A stretch of DNA of 64,000 bases from Phocoena phocoena. Its lineage: Eukaryota; Chordata; Mammalia; Artiodactyla; Phocoenidae. The stretch lies in contig NC_089221.1 of the NCBI RefSeq assembly GCF_963924675.1, positions 141,216,263 through 141,280,262 of the forward strand. Reading direction: 5' to 3'. Of this stretch, positions 1 through 11,238 are shown piece by piece. Numbering within the stretch: position 1 is the first letter of the stretch; each line of letters begins with the position of its first letter. A program made the translations under genes and the position numbers. The notes under the pieces are model-generated. The model was not told where the DNA came from. It worked only from the letters and a program-made list of their open reading frames with translations, and made no database searches.

Positions 1-128
1 ATTAATACAGGAGGGTCATTATAAACCCATGTCCAACTTTCTAATTTTTGATAATAAAAAGAATATAAGGTGACATCACATTGTTATTTTCCTCCCTCTG
101 AAAGATATTTTCTTTCAGTAGAAAACAA

Positions 129-334
129 TATTTTTTTTTTTTTCGGTACGCGGGCCTCTCACTGTTGTGGCCTCTCCCGTTGTGGAGCACAGGCTCCGGA
201 CGCGCAGGCTCAGCGGCCATGGCTCACGGGCCCAGCTGCTCCGCGGTATGTGGGATCTTCCCGGACTGGGGCACAAACCCATGTCCCCTGCATTAGCAGG
301 CGGACTGTCAACCACTGTGCCACCAGGGAAGGCC
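129..334 (-). mobile_element. CHR-2-type SINE (minus strand)
   Basis: A tRNA-derived SINE read from the minus strand: a T-run (the A-tail) at 131-143, the body, and the tRNA-like head ending at 334. Flanking direct repeats GAAAACAA at 121-128 and 335-342 fit an L1-mediated insertion. Scattered substitutions, such as a TG in the B-box region and a disrupted end of the head, make it look older than most copies here. Confidence 0.93.
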
Positions 335-342
335 GAAAACAA

Positions 343-1109
343 GGTATTTGGCGTTATTTATTTATTTATTTTTTACAGGAAACACAGGGTAGACTTTGCA
401 TAACTTAGAAACCCAAAGGAAAAAGCATTCTGTTGTAGACTGATTGTTTTATCAGAAAGAGGCTGTTTTACAGCTAATGAGGGAGTAAGATATGGAAATG
501 GACTATACCAACAGTTTGTTCCCTGTACTGCCACCTTTCAAAAGAACAGAGAATATTTAACATATTCCTTCTAATTACATAGGAGAATGAATCACAGTTC
601 TTTAAATGTAATAAAAAGAACAATTTCTCAAAGAAGGAAGCTACTCCCTGACAGACTTATCTAAAATAAGACAGAAAATTCGGCTTGGTTTAGGATTTGC
701 AAGAAAATTATCCATAAATTCAACTAATTAATAATATATATTAAATACTATGAAATTGTTGACATGGGGGCAAACATACATTATTAAGTTTGAAGGGTTT
801 TTACCTTTCAAATCTGCCCAAATATTATCCATTAACAGCAGTTCTGAAAAATAACAATAGTGCTTCTGAAGTAGGAGTCCATTTTTTCCATAATTTCTTC
901 CTCAAACTGATATAATTAGAATTCTAAATTACCAGTATAATTTATAGGTAACTCAATTTATTTCATCATTAACATACTTATATTTCCTATTTTTAAATGG
1001 ATAGAATTGATTATTGACCAGAAAAATTATCACCTTTACATATCATATTTTATAATAATAGTTTGTTTTTTCTTCACTGATGATAATATAATTATATATG
1101 ATATATAAA
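343..1109. other. Anonymous AT-rich DNA
   Basis: I see no recognisable gene, repeat family or RNA gene here apart from a short TTTA run near 355-372. Confidence 0.5.
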
Positions 1110-1195
1110 CAAATTTCACAGTCTCATTCACCACTGTATCTCCAGTGCTAGTAACACTGTTTGGTATAGAGTTTATGTTTAATAAATATTTTCTA
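1110..1195 (+). repeat. L2 3'-end fragment
   Basis: The stretch reads like the L2 LINE 3' end: a 'gtatctccagtgctag' segment, then a tttaataaatattt end segment corresponding to the common 'gctcaataaatatttgttgaatgaa' terminus. It is ancient and truncated at the 5' side. Confidence 0.6.
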
Positions 1196-1729
1196 AAAGA
1201 ATATATTTCAATATGTACTTCTGATATCAAAAGTGTAATGGATCTAGTGTTGGGATTTATGGGTGTTAGTTCTGAATCTTTCATTTATGATAGCACTGAA
1301 GCAAGTGTATACTCAAATTCTGTGTGATCAACTTACCTCTGCTGGGCAATGAGATTATTTCAAAGCTGTTCTATTTCCATAATAGAAGTGGTCTGGCTCT
1401 TTTAGTAAGGCATATTTTAAAAGAAAAAGCTATTCAACAGAAAGGCAGCTCCATGAAAGAGCTCCAAGCATGGATATCACATGATTCCTTTTGAAAGAAA
1501 TAATCCTAAGAAATAGGATAGAGGTAAGGCACATGAAGGCTTCAGACAGTAGGTAATAAGTGGTTTTGGGAACCTGTCAAATGGATCTGAAGCAAGCTCA
1601 GAAATGAGAAGAAAGTAATTGCATTTACCTAGCTACAAATGTAGTTTAAGAGGCTTAAAATGGGACACTACAGTTAAGAAGAGGTTGAGATCTCAAATCA
1701 ATAGGATTAAAATTACCCTGTCTGTGTTA
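1196..1729. other. Anonymous DNA
   Basis: Nothing recognisable; short open frames here lack codon structure or known motifs. Confidence 0.45.
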
Positions 1730-1862
1730 CCTTGAGCATCCTCATCTGGAAATAATAATGACGATATTATCAATCACTGTGGGTTATTGTGAAGATTGAT
1801 AAGTTAATGCATATAAATTTCATGACTTGCTAATATCAATAAATATTAACTGTTATCATTGT
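1730..1862 (+). repeat. MIR fragment
   Basis: Central and 3' part of an MIR: 'cctcatctggaaataataat', a 'gttattgtgaagattgataagttaatgcat' core block and a 'caataaatattaactgttat' end, all in order and matching the MIR layout. MIRs are inert, ancient tRNA-derived SINEs. Confidence 0.8.
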
Positions 1863-3479
1863 AATTTGTAGCTACCTTTTAAGACATCAACATTAACACA
1901 TATATTCTGACTTCTATTTACTTTAACCCCTATTCTCAAACATTGTAATGCAGTGGAACTTGCAAGAACCTGCATAAGAACTGTGTGTTTATAGTTGTCA
2001 GTCTCCCATTTCTTAAAAAAGCATAAGATAGGGATAAGCCACCTTAAAACATCCCTTGGTAGCAGCTATTCTAAGGACTACCTTACAATACATGTACTAC
2101 TTATATCATATTACATAAACAAAGTATGGGTTATTCTGCCTTCTGAAAACTAAAGTATATAGCAAGTTCAAATCAACATTTTTTGTGACTCCATGGAGAT
2201 CTTGATAAGGAAAATAATTATATATATATATGAATAAAATATGTATGTTATATATATTATATATAAATATTTCCTTCTCATTATCTCTCTCCATGAATTA
2301 TTTTCAAGCTGTCAATACATACAATGGCCAAGAGGGAATTGTTTACCTGATTCTAAAGTCTATTTATGCATTTTTCAGGAGCTAGCAAGTATCACATTAT
2401 ATTTTCCCTTTTCTTTACCAAATGCTGTCTGACACATCTTCTTCTATTTAAAAATCAAAAAGCTAACCCAAGAAACTGCATCATTCCCTTGGGCATGAAT
2501 ATCTGTAACAAATATACCAGTACTTTGGTTGCAAAGAGAATTAAGGATGCGTTAGCTATTTAGCATTCCCTGAATGACAAGCACACTCACGCCTCAAATG
2601 TATTGTAGAACAGAACAGAAAATGTAACATTTTCAGGATCAACTGCTTTGGTAATTTGACATTAATAACAATGATGGGTGCACACTGCAGTGTTCTTGAA
2701 AAATAGTGGTCCCTTCTGTGATATGATATTTATCTGACTTATAAGATAAACCCGTCACAACAATGCTGTACATATGAAAAGCTTTCCGGAGCAGAACACA
2801 ACAACATGTGTCAAAAGGCAAACATCTGGATGATCACTGACCTGGATTACCATTTCTAGAATTTATCTTAAAGAATAAGAGAGAGGTGAACAAGGATGTT
2901 TCTTAGAATACAATTAGAATCCTAACAACAATAGCAACAAAAGTGGAAACAATATAATTCTTCGAGTGAGAACCGATTAAGAGAACTAAAATAATACATG
3001 CTAGAAATACTATGTAAGCAAGAAAAATTACTTGTAGAAGTAGATGTATATAAATATATTGACAATACATTCAGACACAGATAAGTTTTTATGAGATTTG
3101 TATATATATGTATGTGTGTATATGTATGCATGTATATACATATAAATATGTACACACACTGATTTGCAAAGATGTTTACAATATATATGTAAAGCAAACC
3201 ACCGAGAGTTTTTCAGCTGTCTGTGGTACTGTTTTCTTCTAGAAGTCAATTACAACGTTTACAGTTTCCATGTAACATACTGTGGAAAATCCAAAATCCC
3301 ACCACTTGTCTTTTCAAAGGGCATCTTTCCCTAGTCAAGTATTTGGAAAAACAGGAAATGGGCCTCAACTTTGCTTCTGAATCAGTGTATACCGAAGCTT
3401 TGAAAATTTTATTTAATTTTTGAGTAGTGAATATATTCACGAGCTTGAAGTGTCAAACTACGGAAACATATGCAGAAAA
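1863..3479. other. Anonymous DNA with TA-rich simple sequence
   Basis: No gene or interspersed repeat recognised. It contains TA-rich low-complexity tracts at about 2218-2272 and a TA/TG/CA tract at about 3098-3160. Confidence 0.45.
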
Positions 3480-4290
3480 ACCTCTCTTTTTTTATCCTTT
3501 TAAACTTACCTTTGTCACTGTATTTGAAGTGAATTTCGTGCAGACAACATATTGTTAGATCATGTTTTTCTATACACTCTATCAATCTCTATATTTTAAT
3601 TGGCATATTTAGATCATTTACATTTAACATAATTATTGATATATTATGGCTTAAGGCTGCCATTTTATATTTGTTTTCTATTTGTTTCCCCCACTTGTCT
3701 TATGTTACGGTACTGTGGCTTATTTATTCATTATTTAGGGTTCATCTGGATTTTGCCTATAGCATTTTATGTAATTTTCTTAGAGGACACTCTGGGTATT
3801 ACAATGTAAGTATGTAATTTACCACAATCTTCCAGTATTGACATTTTACAACTTTGAGTCGAGTATAGAAACATTACCTCATTTAGGTTCTCTTATCTGC
3901 CCAGCTTTTTAATTATAATTGTCTTAAGCATTTCCTCTACATACATGGAATACCACGTCAGATGATGACATAATTTTTGCTTCAACCACAAATTTGATTT
4001 AATAAGCTCATAAGTGGATTAATTTCTTACACAAACACCTTTTTACTCATGCCAACATTCTTCCTTCCTTTCTGACCTTCCAAAACTTGTTTTGTGACCA
4101 TTTCCTCCTGTTTAGAGAAATTCCTTTAACCATTTTAAGGGTGGCTTTGCTAGCAACAAATTATCTTTGTTTTCCTTCAACTGAGAATGTCTTTATTTCC
4201 TCTTTATTCCTGAAGGATAGTTTTTGCAGGATATAGAATTTGCTACTGACAGCTCTTTTAGTATTTAAAAATGTTGTGTTCCTCCTTGGG
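3480..4290 (-). repeat. Degraded L1M, antisense, ORF1/ORF2 junction region
   Basis: Read on the minus strand this resembles the end of L1 ORF1 through the start of ORF2. The plus strand shows the antisense landmarks 'catttacatttaacataatt' (near 3620) and a 'gcaggatatagaatt' block (near 4230). All frames are broken. It belongs to an old mammalian L1 rather than the younger L1 at 42.6-49.5 kb. Confidence 0.7.
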
Positions 4291-4661
4291 TATCCCCCAT
4301 GCCTTCCTTGAGTCTGTAGGCTCCTCCCCTTTTCATAAGAGTTGTCTTTAAATGATTACAAATTATCTTATCTTTATGCAAAGCAATGTGTCTCATGTTT
4401 AAAGCTCTCCCTTTGGTATCATGTCCAGGGAGCCCTGCCGTTGTTAACAAAATTGCTCAGTGAGACTCTATCCTAAACAAATATCCACTCCAGTACATAA
4501 CCTTTAAGAAAATGGAAGCCTGACAACCAATTTCATAGCATTTATTTTTCTATTTTATGTAACAACTTTTTATAAAGTTAAAATTGTTATAATAAAGTTG
4601 CCTTTAAATTAATTTTAAAGAATTTATGTGTACACTGATGTACGCATATTTAAAAATCTCA

Positions 4662-4775
4662 AAAATGGTTCTCAGTTCTTGAGATGCATTAGAATAATCT
4701 GCAATGCTTTTTAAAAATCCTGATGCTGGGGTTCTAAACCCATAGATTCTGATTCAGTTTTCTTGAGTGTTTCAC
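4662..4775. mobile_element. hAT-Charlie non-autonomous element, MER5-like
   Basis: 'ggttctcagttcttgagatg' followed by 'attagaataatctgcaatgct', 'atcctgatgctggggttc' and 'gattctgattcag' is the order seen in MER5-family DNA transposons. The ends are eroded, so terminal repeats and 8-bp target duplications cannot be shown. Confidence 0.65.
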
Positions 4776-4805
4776 AAGCTTTGTATTCTCCCATTCACAA
4801 AGGTC

Positions 4806-5015
4806 AGAATCTCAAGTCATCTTGGATTCCTCTTGCACCTTCATTTTCTTATAACTAATGCCTGTATATGCTTTTGTGGGATTCTTTTCAATATCTGTTT
4901 TTCCTTTCTATATTGCCTATCACTATGCTAATTCAGACTCTCATTACCGTTTACTAGAATTACCATAATAACATCCCCCTAAATATTCTCTCTAATTTTT
5001 CTCAGGCCATTTCAT
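4806..5015. repeat. Old dispersed mammalian repeat, family not named
   Basis: 'caagtcatcttggattcctc' followed by a block resembling '...ctctcattacc...ctaga..attaccataataacatccccctaa' resembles a common ancient mammalian repeat whose name I cannot assign with confidence. It may share a family with 42435-42601. Confidence 0.3.
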
Positions 5016-5027
5016 CTATAACTAAAA

Positions 5028-5232
5028 TGAGTAATAGTTACTATTTACTCAAGATTTCTAATATGCCAGGCATCGTGCTAGATATATGTCATTTATATTT
5101 ACAATGCCCTTTAAATAGAGATTTTATTTTCTTTCCCAAGGTGGAAACTGAAGCACTGAGAGATTAAGAACCATGTCTAAAAGTGGCAGAACTGTGAGTA
5201 AAATCCAAATCTGTGTGATTTTCAAATGTCTA
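5028..5232 (-). repeat. MIR (antisense)
   Basis: In reverse orientation the stretch carries the MIR order: 'atatgccaggcatcgtgcta', 'gtggaaactgaagcactgag' and a following 'agagattaagaaccatgtc' segment. It is a nearly complete but ancient copy. Confidence 0.8.
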
Positions 5233-5760
5233 CCACTAAAACATTTCTTCTGTCTTTCATTCTCAGTCTTATGCTGTATGAGATGCTTTGTTGTTTTAAA
5301 ATTAGATGTTTCCTTAAGCTTCTCTAGGGTACTGCCTGCTCCCTGAGGACAGGAATTTTATGTGCTTTCACACAAAAACTGTCCTGGAAATTTTTCTAAC
5401 TTTAAATCATTTCGTGAAATGTAAATAATAGAATAATTCACAAGACAAATTTTATTTGAAGTTTGCAGTATTAATTTTCTATTTTCTCTGAGATTACATT
5501 TTTCTTTTAAGTCAAACATGATCCTTCATCTTTGAATTATTAATTTTCTTAGAATACCCATTATTTAAATATGGTGTAAAGATGAATGTCAGCTCCTTCA
5601 TAATAAAATCTCCATTATTCCAAATTAGTGAATGAAAATATTATGAATAAGATTATTTAGCTGCCAAAAATGACCCTTCAAAATTAAAATTATCTTACGT
5701 GGAGATTAGATATTACCAACAGAACCTAAGGCACATATTATTTTTACAAGCATAAAAAAA
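5233..5760. other. Anonymous AT-rich DNA
   Basis: Mostly unassignable. 'ctgctccctgaggacaggaa' near 5336-5355 may be a small L2 remnant. Confidence 0.4.
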
Positions 5761-5771
5761 ATTATTTTAAG

Positions 5772-5985
5772 GGCTTCCCTGGTGGTGCAGTGGTTGGGGG
5801 TCCGCCTGCCGATGCAGGGGACGCGGATTCATGCCCCGGTCCGGGAAGATCCCACATGCCGCGGAGTGGCTGGGCCCGTGAGTCCAGGGCCGCTGAGCCT
5901 GCACATCCGGAGCCTGTGCTCCACAACAGGAGAGGCCACAGCACTGAAAGGCCCGCGTACTGCAAAAAGAGAAAAAAAAAAAAAA
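5772..5985 (+). mobile_element. CHR-2-type SINE
   Basis: Plus-strand copy with tRNA-like head (A box near 5780-5790, B box region near 5825-5840), body and an A-tail ending about 5985. Near-perfect flanking duplications ATTA[T/C]TTTAAG lie at 5761-5771 and 5986-5996. The B box is eroded ('gattcatgcccc'), so it is unlikely to be transcribed. Confidence 0.95.
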
Positions 5986-5996
5986 ATTACTTTAAG

Positions 5997-6195
5997 AAGT
6001 ACAAATACAATTTTGCATCTATTATATTATCCTAGTTATATGTAAAATATGCACAGCAAAAGTACTAGAAGGATATGGCACTGAAGTGTTAAGTGTTTGC
6101 AGGACAGTGGGTGAGTTTTTTCTTACCTTTGGCTTTTCTGCATTTTTGAATTTTTTAAATGATAAATATATTTAATACTTGAATGGAAAGTAGAA
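5997..6195 (+). repeat. L1M 3' UTR fragment
   Basis: The order 'actagaaggatat', 'gtgttaagtgtttgcaggac', 'gggtgagttttttcttacc' and 'cttttctgcatttttgaatt' matches the 3' UTR of old mammalian L1s. The adjacent CHR-2 SINE appears to have inserted into or at the edge of it. Confidence 0.6.
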
Positions 6196-6303
6196 AGTTT
6201 ATTTTCAAAAGAGTAGCATATTAAAAATAATTACATATTTTCCCCTCAAAATCAAAGGTAAATAACCTAGGAAAACCAAACAAAGCTTGTGATTTCACTT
6301 TTT

Positions 6304-6511
6304 TTTTTTTTTTTTTTTGCAGTACGTGGGCCTCTCACTGTTGTGGCCTCTCCTGTTGCGGAGCACAGGCTCCGGACGCTCAGGCTCAGCGGCCATGGCT
6401 CATGGGCCTAGCCGCTCCATGGCATGTGGGATCTTCCCGGACTGGGGCACGAACCCGTGTCCCCTGCATCGGCAGGCAGACTCTCAACCACAGCGCCACC
6501 AGGGAATCCCC
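6304..6511 (-). mobile_element. CHR-2-type SINE (minus strand)
   Basis: A T-run followed by body and tRNA head on the minus strand. A perfect 14-15 bp target duplication, GTGATTTCACTTTTT, is at 6289-6303 (partly merged with the tail) and 6512-6526. Intact flanks point to a fairly recent insertion. Confidence 0.96.
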
Positions 6512-6526
6512 GTGATTTCACTTTTT

Positions 6527-7067
6527 AAGGATCATAATCAAGCAACCAAACATGATGAGGGTGAGAGCCAAGTAAATTTTATCATTGACTGAAGAAAGTT
6601 AGAATTTTGGCCAAGATGTGTAAAGTTTCAAAATATCATAAATTTTGAAATAAGGGAATGATGAAAAAAATGAGACAGGACCCAAGAAATATCCTTACCA
6701 TATGATCTGAACAGAAATTTACTAAAACAATCATAGCCCAAGGTCCTGTTGGGTTAGTATTTTTTTGGTACAACAATACAAAACCCACTGGAAAATGGCA
6801 CTATTTATGCTATGTGAGCCAGAGGAGGAATAGCTAAATCATAATAAAATTATTTTGATATATGTCACCTAAACATCTACACTATTTACTAGTAAGTTTA
6901 ACCATTTTTGTAGAAATAGTGATCTAGTTTCATTACTACAAAACAAATATTATTAGTATAGGATAGATTAAAATACTATAAAGAGATTTTAAAGACTGCT
7001 TATTAACCATTCCCTGATAATCTATTGATAAAAAATAAAATATGAGCATACCAATTATAAAATTTTC
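6527..7067. other. Anonymous AT-rich DNA
   Basis: No gene, RNA or repeat recognised. Confidence 0.45.
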
Positions 7068-7262
7068 ATTAACAGATATTTACTGAGCCCCTAGTATGAA
7101 TAAGGAAAGTACATATTCCTGACAGGGGGCAGAGTATCTGCAAATATCCTGAAGCAGAAATCTTCATGCATATGAAAAGCTGAAAGAAGCCAGTATAATG
7201 GAGCATAGTGTGAATGAGAAAGGAAAGTTCAGTGACTAGGACCCTGTAAACAACATTCAATA
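7068..7262 (-). repeat. L2-like fragment (antisense)
   Basis: 'acagatatttactgagcccc' at the left edge, then 'gaagccagtataatggagca' near 7186-7205, follow the order of an antisense L2-type repeat (start of '...caacaaatatttattgagc', later '..aggccagtgtggctggagc'). Highly diverged. Confidence 0.5.
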
Positions 7263-8289
7263 GAAGAGAATTACGGAACATAATTCACATTTCAAATGAT
7301 GTATTATGATAAACCCATGTAATTGGGGGTCGGGGCAGGTATATTACATAATTTGTTCAAGTCAAAAGGATGGCCACCATTTAAACTCACCTCTGCTTAC
7401 TACATGCCACCCAATTACCTTGCCTTAGCACTCTACCAAGCTGTTGCTCTGTGTTCCGTAAAGAGGGTATTATGTTTGGTGCTATCAGTAGAGAAGACCG
7501 GCCTGTCACCTAACATACTTTTCAAATATATGATGATGTCCTTTCTGATCTGTTTTCTGCCCTCACCAAAGTCATGTCCCATTCCTGAAAAGCAAGATGG
7601 CAGGTCTCTTGCTTCATTATCACAAACTCAGCCATTGTCTCCCAAATCACTGATACTTTGCATGGTTTCTGGGTGTCCAGTAAGTTTGAGACCTGACCTC
7701 GACCAGAAATCCTGTCACTCTTCTCTCAGCCAAGTTTTCCAGCATGGACTCCCCCACCTTTCTGAAGAGTCTTCTTTCTGAGTATTCTCTATTACATAAA
7801 AAAAAGTTCTTCCCCCTCTCCAAAAACCAATTCTGTATACCAAGGGCACGAGGCAACATTTTGTAATCCATTGAGGCAAATAAAGCCCTGTTGCTCTGCA
7901 TTTGTATATCTGAGAAGGCTATGTTAATGACTCTTCACAAGATTTTGAAAGCATAGTAATTTAAAATTTTAACTTTAAAAATTAAGAAAGCATTTTTATG
8001 ATAAAAAAGATTAAAAACCTACCTTATATTACACACAAGCATGTAAACATACCATACTTGACTTTATATCAAATTAAGATTATAGGGAAATATAGTCATA
8101 ATGCATAGAAATTAACACAAATAATGGAAAAAGAACTCTCTGGGTCAAATGGGCCATAATTGTGTTAAATTATTTTTAACTTAACACTATATTTTAAACA
8201 CCCAAACAGTGTTGAGGGAACAATATGTATTTGACTAATATTAATGGGTGAGTTGTGTTAGGGAATGAAAAAGATAGTAAGTAGGGGAA
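7263..8289. other. Anonymous DNA with a 152-codon open frame
   Basis: An open frame at 7323-7781 (+) spans 152 codons but shows no motif, signal peptide or domain I recognise. It has no splice context, and its composition matches the surrounding DNA, so I do not call it a gene. 'aaataaagccctgttgctct' near 7877 contains AATAAA and could be the poly(A) signal of an old LTR, but no LTR boundary could be placed. Confidence 0.4.
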
Positions 8290-8412
8290 AAATAGTACCT
8301 AGCATTTATTGAGCATTACAATACACCAGACACTACAAATGTTCACAATAACATCATGACGTAAGTATTGTTATCTCCATTTTATAGAAAGAAAAAAAGC
8401 TAAAGAGAGAAA
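8290..8412 (-). repeat. MIR fragment (antisense)
   Basis: 'cctagcatttattgagcatt', 'accagacactacaaatgttc' and 'ccattttatagaaagaaaaa' follow the reverse MIR order. Confidence 0.75.
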
Positions 8413-9654
8413 TTTGCGATAGATTAAAGAGATTTTCATAAAAGGAAATACTGTGTGCTGTATGCTAAGTGAAAGAGACAATCTGAAGAAGGACATGCAG
8501 ATAGCTAAGAGAGAATATAAATTGGGACAATGCACGTTTTGTGAATTAAATTTCATTTTTCATAGACCACTGACTTTTTAAAAACTAATCTGTAAAGTGA
8601 ATTAAAGAATGCCAGTCTAAAAAAATTCTTAGCTTCAGTGAATAAATTCACAGTATTAGCACTGAATGGTGAGAAATCAAAATTGCTTCTCTTTGAGGTA
8701 ATGGCAGATCTCATTTGATATAATTAAAAAAAAAATTTTATCTACCATGAAGATGCAAAAATCTGCCATACAGATTCTACTGTCTGTCAGTAGCTAACTA
8801 GGTATTATACCCATAAAAAGTCACTTAATTTTCCTCAGAAATAAAATGGGAGAAGTACAGAGGACTGAAGAACAGCTGGATGTACCTTATAGAAGATAAT
8901 AGTCTCGGTCACTCTTTTCTTCTTTGCTCTAAATTTATAGAGCTCTTGCATTCCCCAATCCTTTCTTTCTCTTTCTTTCTTCCTTATTTCCTTCCATTTT
9001 ATGCAGTTTTAATTTTTTTAATGCACTAATGAACAAATGCAAACATTAGGAACAGGTAGTTTACGTTAGCTAAGTTTCTTCTCATGTTTGTTGACAGTAG
9101 CAAAGAAAACGGAAAAGACTTTTCTAAAATTGGAATAAGTGATATAGTATCCATGTTTTTTCAGCACTGCTTTTGAAATTTGACAAGTTTCCCTTACAAT
9201 TACAGCTATGCTAAAGGGATTCATCATATTGCACAAGGTGGAAGAAGTTAGCAATCCTAGCCTAGTACATAGATGTTAGAAAAAGTAATGTCAATCTCAA
9301 ACAAAAAGATTTCATCTGGATCATCAAGTTCTTTACACAAATTCTGTCACCTGGCAACTGTCAGAAGCATCTTTTGGTATTACAAAATATTAAAATATTT
9401 GTAACCTAAGATTAAAAGGTTTTCTTTCTAGGTTATTCTCTTTCTAACTGCTATATTTTAACATAAAATATATGTTGCCGGTTTTCAAAAATGTCTTCAA
9501 TATAGAAGAAAGGGATCAATATTTAGAATATAGAATACAAACCTCTGATTTTTCAGAATCATATTTGTAATATGTGATTACTTGAGGGAATTTTTATTTT
9601 AAATATATGTCTTAGCTTGAAAAATATTAAACTACAAATTTTGTGGGTTTAAAA
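8413..9654. other. Anonymous AT-rich DNA
   Basis: No gene or interspersed repeat recognised; a short pyrimidine-rich tract (CTTT/CCTT) lies at about 8959-8998. Confidence 0.45.
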
Positions 9655-10114
9655 TGGAATAAGGCACTTTCACTTCTGGTCAAGATGAAAAAGAGGGACC
9701 AAATTCACTCTACTACCTGAATCAATTAAAAAAGTGAAAATATTAAAATAGCCGTTTTCAAGACTGGAAATCAGAAAACCATGGACGGTGATCCATGAGA
9801 GCTGGGAAACAATTAGATCAACCCTGTGTACCACAGCTTACAGCCCTGAGAGTTTCCAGGCTGTGGTGCAGGGTACACAAACCCAACAAAGCCTTGCAGA
9901 CTCCCTGAGTTGAGAAGATGAAGGTGTGAATTTAGAGAGACCCAGGTAGCTAAACTTTATAGGACAGAGGACCAAAATGAAGAGTTGCAATGAAAGTGAA
10001 CCCTGCAGCTCTGTAGAGGATTTCCTCCATGTATTCAGCTGAGTAACTATGGGAGGAAACTACCCAAGGCTGGAGAAAGACCCATTAGAAAAGTTTAACA
10101 GGAACAGAGCCCTT
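9655..10114 (+). repeat. Probable L1M 5'-region remnant
   Basis: Starting with 'cacttctggtcaagatgaaa', this 460-bp block has the composition and phrase style of old L1 5' UTRs (for example 'gagacccaggtagctaaact', 'gctggagaaagacccattag'). It lies directly upstream of plus-strand L1M ORF2 sequence. ORF1 and the endonuclease region are missing between the two, where a CHR-2 SINE now sits. The assignment rests on recall and context. Confidence 0.4.
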
Positions 10115-10328
10115 GGGCTTCCCTGGTGGCGCAGTGGTTGAGAGTCCGCCTGCCTATGCAGGGGACACGGGTTCGTGCCCCGGTCTGGGAGGATCCCACG
10201 TGCCGCGGAGCAGCTGGGCCCGTGAGCCATGGCCGCTGAGCCTGCGCGTCCGGAGCCTGTGCTCCACAACGGGAGAGGCCACAACAGTGAGAGGACCGCG
10301 TACCACAAAAAAAAAAAAAAAAAAGAAA
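10115..10328 (+). mobile_element. CHR-2-type SINE without clear target duplication
   Basis: Near-consensus plus-strand copy: A box tggcgcagtgg (10127-10137), B box ggttcgtgccc (10170-10180), body and an 18-base A-tail ending near 10324. Unlike most copies here I find no convincing flanking direct repeat. The L1 segments on its two sides are not contiguous in L1. Confidence 0.95.
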
Positions 10329-10540
10329 GGTCTCTAGCCCAGGAGATTAGAATAAAAGAGAGAATATACAAATTACCAATCTCAGGAATGAGAGAGGTGA
10401 CATCATGACAGACTCTACAAATATTAAATGGATAATAAATATTGTGAATAATTTTATGCCTATAAATTGACAACTTAGATGAAATAGATATATTTCTTAA
10501 AAGATACAACTATAAAAGCCCACTCAAGAAGAAACCTGAA
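10329..10540 (+). repeat. L1M ORF2 fragment (segment 1 of 3)
   Basis: 'acaaattaccaatctcagga' and 'tattgtgaataattttatgc' are the L1 ORF2 segment just before the reverse-transcriptase core. It resumes at 10799 after a nested L1 insertion, with which it shares the duplication AAGAAACCTGAA (10529-10540). Confidence 0.8.
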
Positions 10541-10786
10541 AATAAAAAGTCATGGAGATGTAATGTACAACATGGTAACTATAGTTAAAACTGTATTGCA
10601 TATTTCAAAGTTGCTAAAAGGGGAGGATCTTAAAAGTTCTCTCACAAGAAAAAATGTTATGTATGGTGACATATTAACTAGACTTATTGTGCTGGTCATT
10701 TAGCAATATATACAGACATCAATATTATGTTGTACACCTGATACTGATATAATGTTGTATGTCAATTATGCCCTGATTTAAAGAAA
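10541..10786 (+). mobile_element. L1 3'-end insertion nested in L1M
   Basis: A 5'-truncated L1 3' UTR: 'ggagatgtaatgtacaacat', 'actagacttattgtgctggt', 'atgttgtacacctgatactg' and an A-rich end. A perfect 12-bp duplication AAGAAACCTGAA flanks it at 10529-10540 and 10787-10798. The host L1 reading frame continues sensibly across the duplication (..SRRNLNRY..), which confirms the insertion boundaries. Confidence 0.85.
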
Positions 10787-10798
10787 AAGAAACCTGAA

Positions 10799-11014
10799 TA
10801 GATATATGTCTATTAAAGGAATTGGATTTGTACTTAAAAGTCTTCCTACAGGAAAAACTCCAGGCTCACTGGTTTCACTGATGAATTCTATCAAACATTT
10901 AAGAAAGAAATAATACAGTTTTAACACAGATTTTTCCAGAAAATTTAAGAGGAGGAAATACTTCCAAAATTTTTTTTCCAAGTTCTGAGTTACCTTACAA
11001 AAAAGAAAACTATA
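10799..11014 (+). repeat. L1M ORF2 fragment (segment 2 of 3)
   Basis: Continues the host L1M ORF2. A frame resembling the conserved 'KTPG.DGFT.EFYQTFK' stretch at the start of the reverse transcriptase lies near 10855-10915, with stops and frameshifts. It is cut by the SINE at 11016. Confidence 0.82.
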
Positions 11015-11015
11015 G

Positions 11016-11224
11016 GGGCTTCCCTGGTGGCGCAGCGGTTGAGAGTCCGCCTGTCGATGCAAGGGACACGGGTTCATGCCCCGGTCCGGGAAGATCCCAC
11101 ATGCTGCGGAGTGGCTGGGCCCGTGAGCCATGGCTGCTGAGCCTGCGTGTCCAGAGCCTGTGCTCCGCAACGGGAGAGGCCACAACAGTGAGAGGCCCGC
11201 GAACCACAAAAAAAAAAAAAAAGA
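11016..11224 (+). mobile_element. CHR-2-type SINE inside L1M
   Basis: Near-consensus plus-strand copy with A-tail at 11208-11222. A perfect 14-bp target duplication AAAAGAAAACTATA is at 11001-11014 and 11225-11238. It interrupts L1M ORF2, whose sequence resumes directly afterwards ('aactaatatccctaatgtac'). Confidence 0.97.
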
Positions 11225-11238
11225 AAAAGAAAACTATA

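Noticed and set aside
7323..7781. A 152-codon open frame on the plus strand
   Set aside because: No recognisable domain, no splice or promoter context and no neighbouring exon; long enough frames occur by chance in this much sequence.
10060..10509. Open frames of up to 149 codons across SINEs (also near 10778-11209, 18697-19032, 23796-24212, 33762-34101)
   Set aside because: These are the GC-rich CHR-2 body read in various frames; they recur with every copy and are not proteins.
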